A stretch of 64,000 nucleotides of DNA from Negativicutes bacterium (GTDB taxonomy: Bacteria > Bacillota > Negativicutes > Anaeromusales > Anaeromusaceae), in contig SAAJ01000008.1 in assembly GCA_009929485.1 (NCBI GenBank), positions 25,261 to 89,260 on the forward strand. Direction: 5' to 3'. Below, in pieces: positions 24,198 through 32,930 of this stretch (the stretch's first letter is position 1; the number at the start of each line of letters is the position of its first letter). Under the pieces are notes generated by a model. That model did not search any database, was not told the DNA's origin, and was given only the letters and a program-made list of their open reading frames with translations. A program made the position numbers and the translations under genes.

Positions 24198-27152
24198 CTA
24201 ACGATTTTCTAGTAAAGACAATACAGTTTGCGGTTGCTGGTTGGCTTGAATCAAGGCGGCCGTGCCGGCTTGCATTAAAACAGATAGCTTGATTTGTTCT
24301 GCCATGGTTTTCGCCATGTCCGTGTCGCGAATGCGAGCTTCAGCTGCTTGCAGATTTTCTGCGGACAAAGTGACATTATCATATAAGGTCTGCAGGGCAT
24401 TATATTTTGAACCGATAAGGCCTTGCGCGGCAGAAACCGAGGCAACGGCTGTATCGATATCTTCCAGTGCTTGTTGTGCGCCGCTCCAGGTGGTCATGTC
24501 CAGGCGGTTTAGGCCGAGCACTTCCAGATTCATGACTAGCTGAGTGCCGGAAAAGAAACGGTTGCCGGTATTGGCGCCTACTTGAAAATAGAGTTTTTCT
24601 CCGCCGGTGTACTCGATGTTGTACGGACCGGGATAAAAAATGCTGTAGGAAGCGCTGCCGCCAACGCCGTCAATGACAAAGTTGCCGTTTTTTCCCGGTT
24701 CATAGGTAAGCGACAAAACAGGCATTGTTTTTTGCGGCGTAGTTACGCTTTTGACGGATGCTTGTACGTCGAGGCCTGCTTCCTGCAGCTTTTGATTGAG
24801 CATGGATACCAGCGAAGCGGGATCATACTCGCCAGCGGCCAGGGTGATGCTTTTGCGTTCTATAACGCCGTCGGTAGTCAGGTCAAAAGCTAAGACATCA
24901 TTTTTCCCAGAGCTGATGGTTATTGTGTCTTCTGCTAAGTTGAGGCGTCCGTCGATATAGGTATCATCCTCACTGGGCGAATAGGCGCTTGCATTGTTAT
25001 AATACGTAGTAGTTGCTCGAAAAAGCGTGTTGCTGGATGTACCCGAGACAGAGTTGAATGTAGTTCCTGTTCCGGGAGTTAGGGCTTTTAGCTGCAGATT
25101 GCTGCCGGAGGCGAGGGCGGTGATTTGGCTGCCGATTCCTTCATCAGTTAGTTTTTGGTTGAGCATGGTTAGGAGGTCTGTCTTGGTATAGGTACCGGCG
25201 TCAAGGGTTAGGGTGTGGGCCGTGTTATTTACCGAAACGGTGAGGCCGTCATTGACACCTGCGGTGATAGTGAGGTTTTCGATGTTGGCTATTCCGGTTA
25301 CTCTGCTATAGGTGCTGCTGGTGCCGGTGGCTGTATTGACAGGCATGGGAGTCGTCATGAGTGTAGACAAGGCGTTGCCGGCAAAGTTATTTAGGGAATA
25401 AGGAAATTGGGGAATGCCGCCGCCAGCCATTTTGTGTGTAAAGACCAGTGCAGATCCGTTGTAGGAAGAGGTGACATCGAGACTGCCTAAGGCGCTGTTG
25501 AGGGCGCTGACCAGGGCGCCGGAGGAATACCAGCCTGCGGCCAGCGTAAGACTCTGGGGGGAGCCGTTGAGGTTGAAGGTCAGCGTATCGTTAAAGCCAG
25601 CAACGATTTGCACGCCGTTATTTAGTGCGGTGTGGCCGGAGACGCTGGCATGATTGCCTGCATGAGGTTCTGTGCTGCCTTCTACAAAATAATAGGTGCC
25701 TGGAGATTCTGTTGGGGCGATGGCAGTACCGCCAAGCAATGTGTAGGCGGCCGTGCCAGCGGTGCCGCCAATGGAGCCGCTGGCGGAGCCGGTGTAGGTC
25801 AGCTGCAGCTTGCCGCCGCTGAGTGCGGCGGTTACCGAAATACTATTAGCGGTGAACAAGCTGTTCAGATGGTCTACAAGGGTTGCTGGCGAGTAGGTTC
25901 CGGCAGACAAAGTTAATGTGTGAGAGATGCCGTCAACTGAAAAACGGAAAGTATCGTTTTTTCCGGCTTGAATATCAAGGCTGCCAGGCAGCGTGCCATA
26001 GCCGGTAAAGATGGCTTTGGCATCAGGCGGGCTGTTATTGTAGGACTCGCTAATTGTTGAGGTAACGAGTTGGTCCAAAATGACCGCTTTGGCTGTGCCG
26101 CCCCATTGGTCAAGGGTATAATCGCTGCCGCAGAGATCATGTTGGATTTTAAGGTATTTGCCGCTGGTTAGGGAAGCGGTGATGGGATAAGTCTTGGCTG
26201 TAAAATAATTGTTCAAGGTATCTGCGATCTGGGCGGCCGTATAGGTGCCGTCCAGGAAGGTTATGGTTACATTTGTATAGGTTCCGGCATCGCCGAGGCG
26301 AAAGGAAAGGGTATTGTTGGTACTGTTGATTGTTACACCGTCTGAGAGATCTTCCCGGCCTTGTATATAGGAACCTTGAATGTGGCCCTTATTGCGATTG
26401 TCGTAGATGATGGAAGTATAGGCAAGGGGAGAGTCGATTTCCATCATGGAGCCGCCCAGGCTGTCCAAAACTTTAGTGGGAGAGTGATAGACAAGACTGT
26501 CTTTTTCAAAGGAAACGGTTATGTCGGTTCCTGCAGCTGCAAATTTGTTGTTCAAAGAGGTGACGAGTTGGTCGGCGGTATAATAACCGGGATTTAAGGT
26601 AAGTTCATACTCAGCATCGTCTAAACGAAAGGTGAGATGATCATTGTTATCGGTGGTCACTGTTAAGCCATATTGGCGAATGAGAGTGTCCCCGGACAAA
26701 ACGCCTGGAATGGGTGTTTTTATCTTTTTGATGTCTTGGGCAAAAATGGGAATTGTATTAAATTGAGCAGAACGAAAGGTTTGCTGCAAATGCGCTTTAA
26801 TTTCATCTACTTCGTCTTGAATAGCTTGTTGGTCGCTTTGCGTTAAGATTCCGTTAGACGCTTGTACTGCCAATTCGCGTAAACGCAGCAGCGCGGGGTC
26901 TTGGATATCTGCCAAATAGCCGTCAGCTGTATTCAGGTAGCTCATGCCATCTTGGATATTGCGGGCAGCTTGTTCTAAGCCGCGGATTTGTCCGCGCATT
27001 TTTTCGCTGATAGCCAGGCCGGCGGCGTTATCTGCAGCGCAGTTGATTTGATAACCGCTGGCTAATTTTTGCAGCATCTTAGTACTGGCGGCGGTATTCT
27101 TATTTAGCTGGTTTACAGCATGTAAGGCAGAAGTAGTATCGAGAATTCTCAC
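24198..27152 (-). CDS. fliC: Very large flagellin with six repeated inserts
   Basis: A 984-residue flagellin. Residues 1-140 are the D0/D1 N-terminus (NTAASTKMLQKLASGYQI, GLAISEKMRGQIRGLEQAAR) and residues about 875-984 the C-terminal D1/D0 (AEARIRDTDMAKTMAEQI, LIQANQQPQTVLSLL). Between them lie six related modules of 110-120 residues starting near 163, 273, 393, 513, 626 and 742. Each carries a phrase like GxNDxLxFxLxG, then LTLxAGxYTxxxLVxxLNxxL. Most flagellins are 270-550 residues. The start is GTG at 27152 with AAGGAG before it. It is transcribed alone; no chaperone, cap or assembly gene is nearby. It should form the filament, with the modules displayed outside. Confidence 0.93.
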   Translation of the reverse strand: MRILDTTSALHAVNQLNKNTAASTKMLQKLASGYQINCAADNAAGLAISEKMRGQIRGLEQAARNIQDGMSYLNTADGYLADIQDPALLRLRELAVQASNGILTQSDQQAIQDEVDEIKAHLQQTFRSAQFNTIPIFAQDIKKIKTPIPGVLSGDTLIRQYGLTVTTDNNDHLTFRLDDAEYELTLNPGYYTADQLVTSLNNKFAAAGTDITVSFEKDSLVYHSPTKVLDSLGGSMMEIDSPLAYTSIIYDNRNKGHIQGSYIQGREDLSDGVTINSTNNTLSFRLGDAGTYTNVTITFLDGTYTAAQIADTLNNYFTAKTYPITASLTSGKYLKIQHDLCGSDYTLDQWGGTAKAVILDQLVTSTISESYNNSPPDAKAIFTGYGTLPGSLDIQAGKNDTFRFSVDGISHTLTLSAGTYSPATLVDHLNSLFTANSISVTAALSGGKLQLTYTGSASGSIGGTAGTAAYTLLGGTAIAPTESPGTYYFVEGSTEPHAGNHASVSGHTALNNGVQIVAGFNDTLTFNLNGSPQSLTLAAGWYSSGALVSALNSALGSLDVTSSYNGSALVFTHKMAGGGIPQFPYSLNNFAGNALSTLMTTPMPVNTATGTSSTYSRVTGIANIENLTITAGVNDGLTVSVNNTAHTLTLDAGTYTKTDLLTMLNQKLTDEGIGSQITALASGSNLQLKALTPGTGTTFNSVSGTSSNTLFRATTTYYNNASAYSPSEDDTYIDGRLNLAEDTITISSGKNDVLAFDLTTDGVIERKSITLAAGEYDPASLVSMLNQKLQEAGLDVQASVKSVTTPQKTMPVLSLTYEPGKNGNFVIDGVGGSASYSIFYPGPYNIEYTGGEKLYFQVGANTGNRFFSGTQLVMNLEVLGLNRLDMTTWSGAQQALEDIDTAVASVSAAQGLIGSKYNALQTLYDNVTLSAENLQAAEARIRDTDMAKTMAEQIKLSVLMQAGTAALIQANQQPQTVLSLLENR
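24695..26666 (-). repeat. Six diverged tandem modules inside flagellin
   Basis: This span encodes residues about 163-820. The shared motif at each module start reads like KNDTFRFSVDGISHTLTLSA followed by GTYSPATLVDHLN. The modules resemble enlarged versions of the flagellin IN-type motif. They are diverged at protein level, so they are old duplications rather than recent slippage. Confidence 0.85.
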
Positions 27153-27348
27153 AAAAAAACTCCTTAGACAGTTGCTATACGATAAAATGACGGAAAACAG
27201 ACAGATTATGTGATTTTTATAACTTCGAAAAAAAACAGCTAATTCCTGCTTTTAGTGAAAGAAAATAAGAAAATAGAGTTAGAAGGGTTTCTGCAAAGAA
27301 AAATGGAAGTTAATTTCACCTAAACTATTCAATAAGGGTGTGGCGTTT

Positions 27349-28659
27349 ATGGATAAAAAAATTGCAATGTTAGCGGAGTTCTTAGAAGAAAAGACCATAC
27401 AGCGGCGACGGGATTTGCACAAACATCCTGAAGCGGGCTGGACGGAATATCGTACAGCTTCCTTGGTGGTTCAAGAGCTGCGCGCCCTAGGGTATGAAGT
27501 GGCCATCGGCAAAGAAGTGCTGCACGAGGAAAGCCGCATGGGCGTGCCGGATATCGATGCGTTGGCGGCGCATGCCAAGAGGGCGGTGGAGGAAGGAGCG
27601 GACCCAGACCTTGTGGAGCAAATGGAAGGTGGCCGTACGGCGGTAGTAGGGACACTTCGTTTTTCCCGGCCCGGCCCGGTGGTGGCGCTGCGCTTTGACA
27701 TGGATTGCAACGATGTCGCAGAAACGGCGGCGACGGAGCATCGCCCCTGCCAAAAAGGCTTTTCTTCTATTCATCCGGGGCTGATGCACGCCTGCGGCCA
27801 TGACGCGCATACGTCTGTGGGGCTGGGCGTGGCGGAAATCTTGGCGTCCTTGCAAGAAGAACTGGCGGGGACGGTGAAATTGATTTTTCAGCCGGCCGAA
27901 GAAGGAACGCGCGGCGCTAAAGCTATTGTGGACAAAGGCGTGGTGGATGACGTGGACTACATGCTGGGAGCACATACCGGAGAAGCGCCGGCTGGGAGCA
28001 TTGCCTGTCACGTAGGTCATTTCTTGGCGACAAGTAAATTTGATGCTGTCTTTACGGGCGTACCGTCTCATGCAGGGGGCGCTCCGGAATGCGGCAAGAA
28101 CGCCATGATGGCTGCGGCCACTGCGGCTTTGAACATTCAAGGCATTTCTCGGCATAGCCAAGGCGCGTCGCGAGTGAATGTCGGGGTTTTAACGGCAGGG
28201 AGCGGCCGCAACGTTATTCCCGGCCAGGCGCTGCTCAAGGTGGAGACCCGGGGAGAAACGTCCGAGATTGACGATTTCGTGCGTACCGCGGCGTACCGAA
28301 TCTTGCAAGGGGCTGCGCAAATGTATGATATTGACGTTGCCATTACTAAAGCTGGCGGTGCGGCCAGCGCAACGAATTCGCCGGAGTTATCGGGCCGCTT
28401 GGAGCGGCTGGGGCGGAGATTGGGTATTTTTGATAAAATTGCGCCGTCTCATGCGCTTAACGGCAGCGAGGACTTTTCTTATTATATGCAGCGCGTGCAG
28501 CAGCATGGCGGCCAGGCGGCGTTTGTCATTTACGGCGCAGCCGCAGCGGCTCCCTACCATAACTCAGCCTTCGACATCGACGAAGCGTGCCTGAGAAAAG
28601 CGATGCAGTTCATGGCCAGCGCCGCGGCGGAGCTGCTGCGGGAGCAGGAAGAAACTTAA
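27349..28659 (+). CDS. abgA: AbgA-like p-aminobenzoyl-glutamate hydrolase, M20 family
   Basis: A 436-residue M20 zinc peptidase that matches E. coli AbgA in length and in several blocks: RRRDLHKHPEAGWTEYRTAS near the start, GLMHACGHDAHTSVGLGVAE with metal ligands, IFQPAEEGTRGAKAIVDKGV, and GASRVNVGVLTAGSGRNVIP. AbgA pairs with AbgB to split p-aminobenzoyl-glutamate from folate breakdown. No abgB is adjacent; an AbgT carrier with another M20D enzyme is 17 kb away. The ATG at 27349 with AAGGG 10 bases upstream is preferred to the in-frame GTG at 27340. A terminator follows. Confidence 0.88.
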   Translation: MDKKIAMLAEFLEEKTIQRRRDLHKHPEAGWTEYRTASLVVQELRALGYEVAIGKEVLHEESRMGVPDIDALAAHAKRAVEEGADPDLVEQMEGGRTAVVGTLRFSRPGPVVALRFDMDCNDVAETAATEHRPCQKGFSSIHPGLMHACGHDAHTSVGLGVAEILASLQEELAGTVKLIFQPAEEGTRGAKAIVDKGVVDDVDYMLGAHTGEAPAGSIACHVGHFLATSKFDAVFTGVPSHAGGAPECGKNAMMAAATAALNIQGISRHSQGASRVNVGVLTAGSGRNVIPGQALLKVETRGETSEIDDFVRTAAYRILQGAAQMYDIDVAITKAGGAASATNSPELSGRLERLGRRLGIFDKIAPSHALNGSEDFSYYMQRVQQHGGQAAFVIYGAAAAAPYHNSAFDIDEACLRKAMQFMASAAAELLREQEET

Positions 28660-28748
28660 ATCTTAAAACGAGTCTAAAAAGGTAATAGCAGGCGAAAAAA
28701 GTACGAAAAATGGTGCTCAAAGTCGCCTGTAAATTCTATAAAGAAAAG

Positions 28749-28794
28749 AAACAGGCAAGCTGCGCTCGTGAGGGCGCGGCTTGCCTGTTTTTTG
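28749..28794. terminator. Bidirectional terminator between abgA-like gene and metF
   Basis: AAACAGGCAAGC pairs with GCTTGCCTGTTTTTT. It serves the plus-strand hydrolase and probably the convergent metF transcript. Confidence 0.85.
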
Positions 28795-28809
28795 CAGTGT
28801 TCAATTATC

Positions 28810-29667
28810 TCAGCGCAGTCCCGTGTTCCAAGCCAAGGTGCGGGCCAGATGCGGACGGTTCATGGTGTAGAGATGGATGCCTTCGATGCCGTGCTGCAAA
28901 AGGTCCTCGATTTGCTGACTGGCGTGCTCTAGGCCAGCTTCTTCCATAGATTCCTTCTGGTGGCCGTATTTGTCCATGATGAGGAGCAGCGCCGGCGGCA
29001 GGGACGCGCCGCAGAGCGAACAGATGCGTTCCACCTGCGCGCGGCTGAAGACCGGCATAATGCCGGCGGTGACAGGGACGGCGATGCCGTGGGCGCGAGC
29101 GCCGTCCAAGAAACGGTAGAGCATGGCGTTGTCAAAAAAGATTTGGGTGATGAGAAAATCAGCGCCGCTGTCTACTTTTTCCTTGAGGTGTTTTAAGTCT
29201 TCTTCGCGGTTAGGGCTTTCCAGGTGGCCTTCCGGGTAGGCGGCTGCGGCGATGCTGCAGGGCTGGTTACGGCCGCGAATCAGACGGACAAGATCCTGGG
29301 CGTAGCAGTTTAAAGGGCTAGGCGGCGCGTCTTTAGGCTTGTCGCCCCGCAGGGCCAGGATATTCTGAATGCCGTGAGCGGCAAAGTCGTCCAAAACCGC
29401 TTGGCTTTGGGCGGGTGTGGCGCCGACGCAGGTAAGATGACCCAAAGCGGGGATGCCGTGGTCATCTTGAATATGACGGGCTACTTCCAGCGTGCGTCCT
29501 TGGGTGGAACCGCCAGCGCCATAGGTGACACTGATAAAGTCCGGCTTGATTTGCTGCAGCTCTTCGATGCACTGAAAAATCGACTCCAGCGGCGAATCCG
29601 GTTTGGGCGGGAAAATCTCAAAAGAAACAACTGGTTTTTTTTGTTGAAACAGTTCGTGAATCAGCAT
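28810..29667 (-). CDS. metF: 5,10-methylenetetrahydrofolate reductase
   Basis: A 285-residue TIM-barrel flavoprotein that makes 5-methyltetrahydrofolate, the methyl donor for methionine. Seen are the N-terminal VVSFEIFPPKP with the catalytic Glu, the FISVTYGAGGSTQGRT block, GHLTCVGATPAQ, ILALRGDKPKD and DFLITQIFFDNAMLYRFL. The length suits the short bacterial MetF. The reading frame is open upstream to 30069, but that part is intergenic repeat; the ATG at 29667 with GAAAGGAC before it is the real start. It lies downstream of the SAM-riboswitch homocysteine operon on the same strand, separated by a 353 bp repeat region, and works in the same pathway. Confidence 0.93.
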   Translation of the reverse strand: MLIHELFQQKKPVVSFEIFPPKPDSPLESIFQCIEELQQIKPDFISVTYGAGGSTQGRTLEVARHIQDDHGIPALGHLTCVGATPAQSQAVLDDFAAHGIQNILALRGDKPKDAPPSPLNCYAQDLVRLIRGRNQPCSIAAAAYPEGHLESPNREEDLKHLKEKVDSGADFLITQIFFDNAMLYRFLDGARAHGIAVPVTAGIMPVFSRAQVERICSLCGASLPPALLLIMDKYGHQKESMEEAGLEHASQQIEDLLQHGIEGIHLYTMNRPHLARTLAWNTGLR

Positions 29668-29698
29668 ATAAAAGTCCTTTCTATAAGAAAATAATGAG

Positions 29699-30012
29699 GA
29701 GTGGCGGGGAACGAGGTGTGAACAGGAGAATCGGAGAACCGGAGGGCACGCAAGAGAAATGCGAAATTGAACAGGAGTAAAGGGAGTAGAGTGAGGGTAT
29801 GGAGAGGTTAGAAAAAAATAAACGATATTGGCAGGAAGATTGCTGCGTTGCTGGCGATCCTCGCAATGACAGTGCCAGGCTGGCTTGCGGGTCATTGCGA
29901 GCGCAGCGCGGCAATCTCTTCTGGCTTCTGAAAGGCAGGTTTCGATTGGTTTGGAGTGAATAAGAGAACCGTAACCCTCCTTCGTGCCCTCCGGTTCTCC
30001 CTTGACTCTTGT
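29699..30012. repeat. Composite inverted repeat region between UPF0280 gene and metF
   Basis: Plus-oriented units GAACAGGAGAATCGGAGAAC and GAACAGGAGTAAAGGGAGTA (29720-29800) face an inverted unit (29956-30012). The centre is a long hairpin made of AGATTGCTGCG...TCGCAATGAC and GTCATTGCGAGCGCAGCGCG. The inverted unit starts 7 bp after the UPF0280 stop. Confidence 0.8.
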
Positions 30013-30019
30013 TGGTTCC

Positions 30020-30769
30020 TTATAACGGTGAAAGCCGGACTTCTCCGATAGCGCCGATGCGGTCGCCAATGACGATAACGCAGCCCAGGATGTCTTCTTG
30101 GGCGTCGGCGTAGGCTAAGGAGGTCTCAATGTCGGCGGCGGAGCGCACCTGGTTGCCGACAGCCGTAGCGTAGGCATCGGCGACCGCGCCGCTTTTAGCC
30201 GAGATGGTGACGGCGTCGGCTTGGCCTAGGCTAAGGGAAGGGCCGACAGTGGCCGAAGAGGTGCAGAGGCTTAGGGGTGATTGGTTTGGTTCCAGTTCAA
30301 GGGCCAATTTCCCTGAGAGGGGAGACGGACCGGCCCAGATGGCGATGCGCCTGGATTCGGTAGTGGCCAGATAAATGTCACCGCCATTTTCGACGATAAT
30401 GTCTTGGACTTTAAATTTTTGCATCAACTGCTGCGCTACTTCCTCGGCAAAAGCACCGGCTACGGCAGCCATGGGGCCTACGTCGGCTTTGGCGGCAGCG
30501 GCCGCCATTTTCAGGGCTACCGGGGGTGCGCCGAAATGCGGCGTATGAGGCGTCAGAGAATGTAAAAACAGAGGGTCTTTTAAAATATAGGCGTGCAACT
30601 CTTGCCAAAGAGAGGCGGCTGTTTCCTCGCAGCAGCGGCGCAAGGCTGGCGTGTTTTGGCGCGGCGGCACGGCTATCCAGAGATCGGTTTCGCGGAAGCG
30701 TACGGCAAAAGGGGAAAGACTGGAACGATGCAGCTCTTCACGGTACCAGCGCGGCTCAAAGGAGCTCAT
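30020..30769 (-). CDS. UPF0280 family protein (ApbE-related)
   Basis: A 249-residue protein of the UPF0280 family, distantly related to ApbE flavin transferases and seen in methanogens and anaerobes next to homocysteine-formation genes. The C-terminal part SGAVADAYATAVGNQVRSAA and the Gly-rich PMAAVAGAFAEEVAQQLMQ are family-like. Its ATG overlaps the stop of the NIL-ferredoxin gene by 4 bp (ATGA), so it is translationally coupled. The role is not established; context ties it to DUF39-dependent sulfur insertion. The frame is open upstream but the overlap decides the start at 30769. Confidence 0.85.
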   Translation of the reverse strand: MSSFEPRWYREELHRSSLSPFAVRFRETDLWIAVPPRQNTPALRRCCEETAASLWQELHAYILKDPLFLHSLTPHTPHFGAPPVALKMAAAAAKADVGPMAAVAGAFAEEVAQQLMQKFKVQDIIVENGGDIYLATTESRRIAIWAGPSPLSGKLALELEPNQSPLSLCTSSATVGPSLSLGQADAVTISAKSGAVADAYATAVGNQVRSAADIETSLAYADAQEDILGCVIVIGDRIGAIGEVRLSPL

Positions 30770-31209
30770 GCTTCCGGAGTTTCTTGTGCTGCCGGAGCGA
30801 CAACTCCCTGGCGGATAGCCCGCATGGGACAGGCTTGCAGGCAAAGGCCGCAGGCAATGCATTTTTCAGGACGGAAGGACAGCTCCCAAGAGGGCTGCTC
30901 TAGCACCAGGGCTTTGGAGAAGCAGACTGCCGTGCAGGCGCCGCAATGAGTGCAGCGGTCGGCATCTACGCGAATCTGGCGTCGTACTGAGGTGGTTTCA
31001 ATGCCTTCAGCGGTGAGGAATTCCAAGGCCGCGGCGATTTGCGCGTCTTCGCCTTCCAGGTCCAGCAGCAGATGCCCTTCCTCGCCGGGGGTGACTTCCG
31101 CCCGGAGAATGTTGATCTTCAGTTCAAAATCTTTGACCAAATGGTAAGCGATCGCTTTATCGTAAGATTCAGCGGTGAAATTCAATAAAACTCGTTCCGT
31201 AGCCGGCAT
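30766..31209 (-). CDS. NIL domain plus two 4Fe-4S clusters protein
   Basis: A 147-residue protein. Residues about 1-75 form the NIL domain (RVLLNFTAESYDKAIAYHLV), a small ferredoxin-like fold also found in methionine-uptake ATPases. Then come two 4Fe-4S motifs, CTHCGACTAVC and CIACGLCLQAC, each followed by a more distant CF or CP cysteine pattern. In methanogens this protein works with DUF39 in making homocysteine from aspartate semialdehyde and a sulfur donor. AAGGAGG is 9 bases before the ATG at 31209, right after the DUF39 stop. It is the second gene of the riboswitch-controlled operon. Confidence 0.92.
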   Translation of the reverse strand: MPATERVLLNFTAESYDKAIAYHLVKDFELKINILRAEVTPGEEGHLLLDLEGEDAQIAAALEFLTAEGIETTSVRRQIRVDADRCTHCGACTAVCFSKALVLEQPSWELSFRPEKCIACGLCLQACPMRAIRQGVVAPAAQETPEA

Positions 31210-31210
31210 G

Positions 31211-32377
31211 TTATTCACCCTCCTTGCGGATTTCCAGGCTGTTCAGTTTCGCTGTTTCTGGCAATGGCGCTACCGGACGGCTGACTTCAAAACGTCCGGC
31301 GGCAATCCAGTCCTTGAGTTGGCCGGCAATCTGCCGCGCCTTGGGAAGGCTGGACATGGGCGCGGTGCGGAGGGTGCGCCCCTTGAAGGAGATGCTGCCG
31401 CTGCGCAGCTGCGCGTATGTGAAGGTTCCCAAAGCGGGGCGGTTGCGCGAGGGCACGCTGTAATCGAAGAGAGAGGTTTCAATATCAGCGTTGGTCACCG
31501 AGACGGCCCTGGCCACATCCTCGTCCAGCACCGGAATAGGAATGCCTACGCCTACGGAGAGGCTGATGCCGTATTTTTCAAAAACCGCAGCGCGGATGAA
31601 TTCCGGGCTCATGGCTTTGAGGTCCCCCACAAGAGACAAGGTGGCTGCGCCTCCGGTGGGGATGCCACAGGTATTACGAGGACGCGAGGGATTGTGCTGT
31701 GTGCCGTTCCAGGCGATATAGCCTTCGGCGCCGCCCAAGAAGATGCGCGTGCCCAGGCCAATGGTGCGCAGATACGGATCGTTGAGGAGCGGGCTGAGCT
31801 CGCCTGCGGTGGAATAGGTAACATTACCGCAGCGGGGCAGCAGCATGCCCATATAGGTGTAGAGAATGCGCTCGGACGTATTGGTGGCGGCGCCGTAATT
31901 TTGGTAGGCGTTGCGGGGGTTAAAGAGGAAGCATTCGTTTAAATCGTCTTTTGTAACCCAGGTGTCGATGCTGCGCCGGGGATAGCAGTCCGTGCCGGGA
32001 GACGTAGCCCGCAGATGCACTTTTTTACCGGCAATGAGCTCCTCAATGACATGGGCGCCGCCGTAGTGCTCGTCACTGTCGGAGACTTCCGTAGCGCCGA
32101 TATAAGCGTCTACGGCGGCAATACCTGCATAAGCCGGCACGTCGTTAAGCCAGACGCGCTTCATGCGGATGGGAGGCTCGCTGTGGCCGAAGTTTAAGAA
32201 GGCGCCGGAGGAGCACATGGGACCGAAGGTGCCGGTGGTAACGACATCGACCTTGCGGGCTACGGCGGCTACGCCTTGCTCTTGGGCCATTTTGCTGACT
32301 TCTTCTGCGGTGAGCACGACCGCCTGGCCTTTGCGGATGCGCTTGTTGATTTCTTCATAGCTTTTTTGCGTGGACAT
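31211..32377 (-). CDS. Homocysteine biosynthesis protein (DUF39/HcyBio)
   Basis: A 388-residue protein of the DUF39 family, shown in Methanosarcina and sulfate reducers to be needed with the NIL-ferredoxin protein for homocysteine formation from aspartate semialdehyde. Family blocks include GTFGPMCSSGAFLNFGHSEP with a conserved Cys, DVPAYAGIAAVDAYIGATE and NPRNAYQNYGAATNTSERIL. GAGGAGG precedes the ATG at 32377. A SAM-I riboswitch and terminator lie between promoter and start, so the operon should be off when S-adenosylmethionine is plentiful. This route bypasses the usual O-acyl-homoserine steps, none of which are seen in the window. Confidence 0.92.
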   Translation of the reverse strand: MSTQKSYEEINKRIRKGQAVVLTAEEVSKMAQEQGVAAVARKVDVVTTGTFGPMCSSGAFLNFGHSEPPIRMKRVWLNDVPAYAGIAAVDAYIGATEVSDSDEHYGGAHVIEELIAGKKVHLRATSPGTDCYPRRSIDTWVTKDDLNECFLFNPRNAYQNYGAATNTSERILYTYMGMLLPRCGNVTYSTAGELSPLLNDPYLRTIGLGTRIFLGGAEGYIAWNGTQHNPSRPRNTCGIPTGGAATLSLVGDLKAMSPEFIRAAVFEKYGISLSVGVGIPIPVLDEDVARAVSVTNADIETSLFDYSVPSRNRPALGTFTYAQLRSGSISFKGRTLRTAPMSSLPKARQIAGQLKDWIAAGRFEVSRPVAPLPETAKLNSLEIRKEGE

Positions 32378-32402
32378 AGTAGGCCTCCTCTTCTTATTAT
32401 GC

Positions 32403-32436
32403 AAAAGCGTCTCTTTTCAGAAGAAAAGAGACGCGT
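32403..32436 (-). terminator. Riboswitch terminator hairpin
   Basis: On the minus strand GCGTCTCTTTTC pairs with GAAAAGAGACGC and is followed by TTTT. It is the expression platform between the SAM-I aptamer and the DUF39 start codon. Confidence 0.85.
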
Positions 32437-32449
32437 AATGGCGGTAATG

Positions 32450-32563
32450 CTCTCCCTCATCTGCCGGAACGCATGCATTCCGCTGGATTTAGCACCGGAC
32501 GCCTCGGGAGGCCGGTTGCCGCGGTTTCAAAGGGCCAGTCCCTCCACCGCTCTTGATAAGAGT
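32450..32563 (-). ncRNA. SAM-I (S-box) riboswitch aptamer
   Basis: Read on the minus strand the conserved S-box pieces occur in order: CTCTTATCAAGAGCGGTGGA, GGGACTGGCCCTTTGAAACC, CGGCAACCGG, a variable arm, CCGGTGCTAAATCCAGC, another hairpin and GATGAGGGAGAG closing P1. The spacing is typical. SAM-I riboswitches stop transcription of methionine and cysteine genes when SAM binds; here the target is the homocysteine operon. Confidence 0.96.
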
Positions 32564-32595
32564 TACTCTATACAGTTTTTTTGTAACTAGAACTA

Positions 32596-32625
32596 ATAAT
32601 ACGGCGCAAATGTATTGTTTGTCAA
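32596..32625 (-). promoter_or_regulatory. Sigma-A promoter of the riboswitch operon
   Basis: On the minus strand a perfect TTGACA (32620-32625) and TATTAT (32596-32601) are 18 bp apart, placing transcription start about 25 bases before the aptamer. Confidence 0.85.
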
Positions 32626-32667
32626 GGCTTTCCGGGACAATTTTCTCCTGAAGGCTAGCGGGGAACG

Positions 32668-32930
32668 CAGAATTGAACAAGAGAATCGGAGAACAGGAGG
32701 GTACGAATGAGGGATACGGTTTTTTTAATAGGAGTAGATGGAGGGAACGAAAGAGTATAACTAATTTCGTTTTTGCGGGCAAAGCCCAACAAACTCTTCG
32801 TTCTATTTTTTCATATTATAGCCGTACTCCGTAACCCTCACTTTACTCACTTTACTCCTGTTCAAAAACCATACTCCGTTCTTCTCCTGCGTACCCTCCC
32901 GTGACTCATCGCGACTCCTGTTTAATCCCG
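32668..32930. repeat. Inverted pair of GAACAGGAG-type repeats
   Basis: A plus-oriented unit (GAACAAGAGAATCGGAGAAC and following, 32674-32760) faces an inverted unit (32822-32930). The inverted unit extends into the sensor gene and supplies its last codons and stop. Confidence 0.8.

Noticed and set aside
27153..27348. Sigma-28 promoter for the flagellin gene
   Set aside because: I looked for TAAA-N15-GCCGATAA on the minus strand and found no convincing match; a promoter must exist but was not located by eye.
29668..30069. 134-codon N-terminal extension of MetF
   Set aside because: The extension is translated intergenic repeat; MetF has its own start and ribosome site at 29667.
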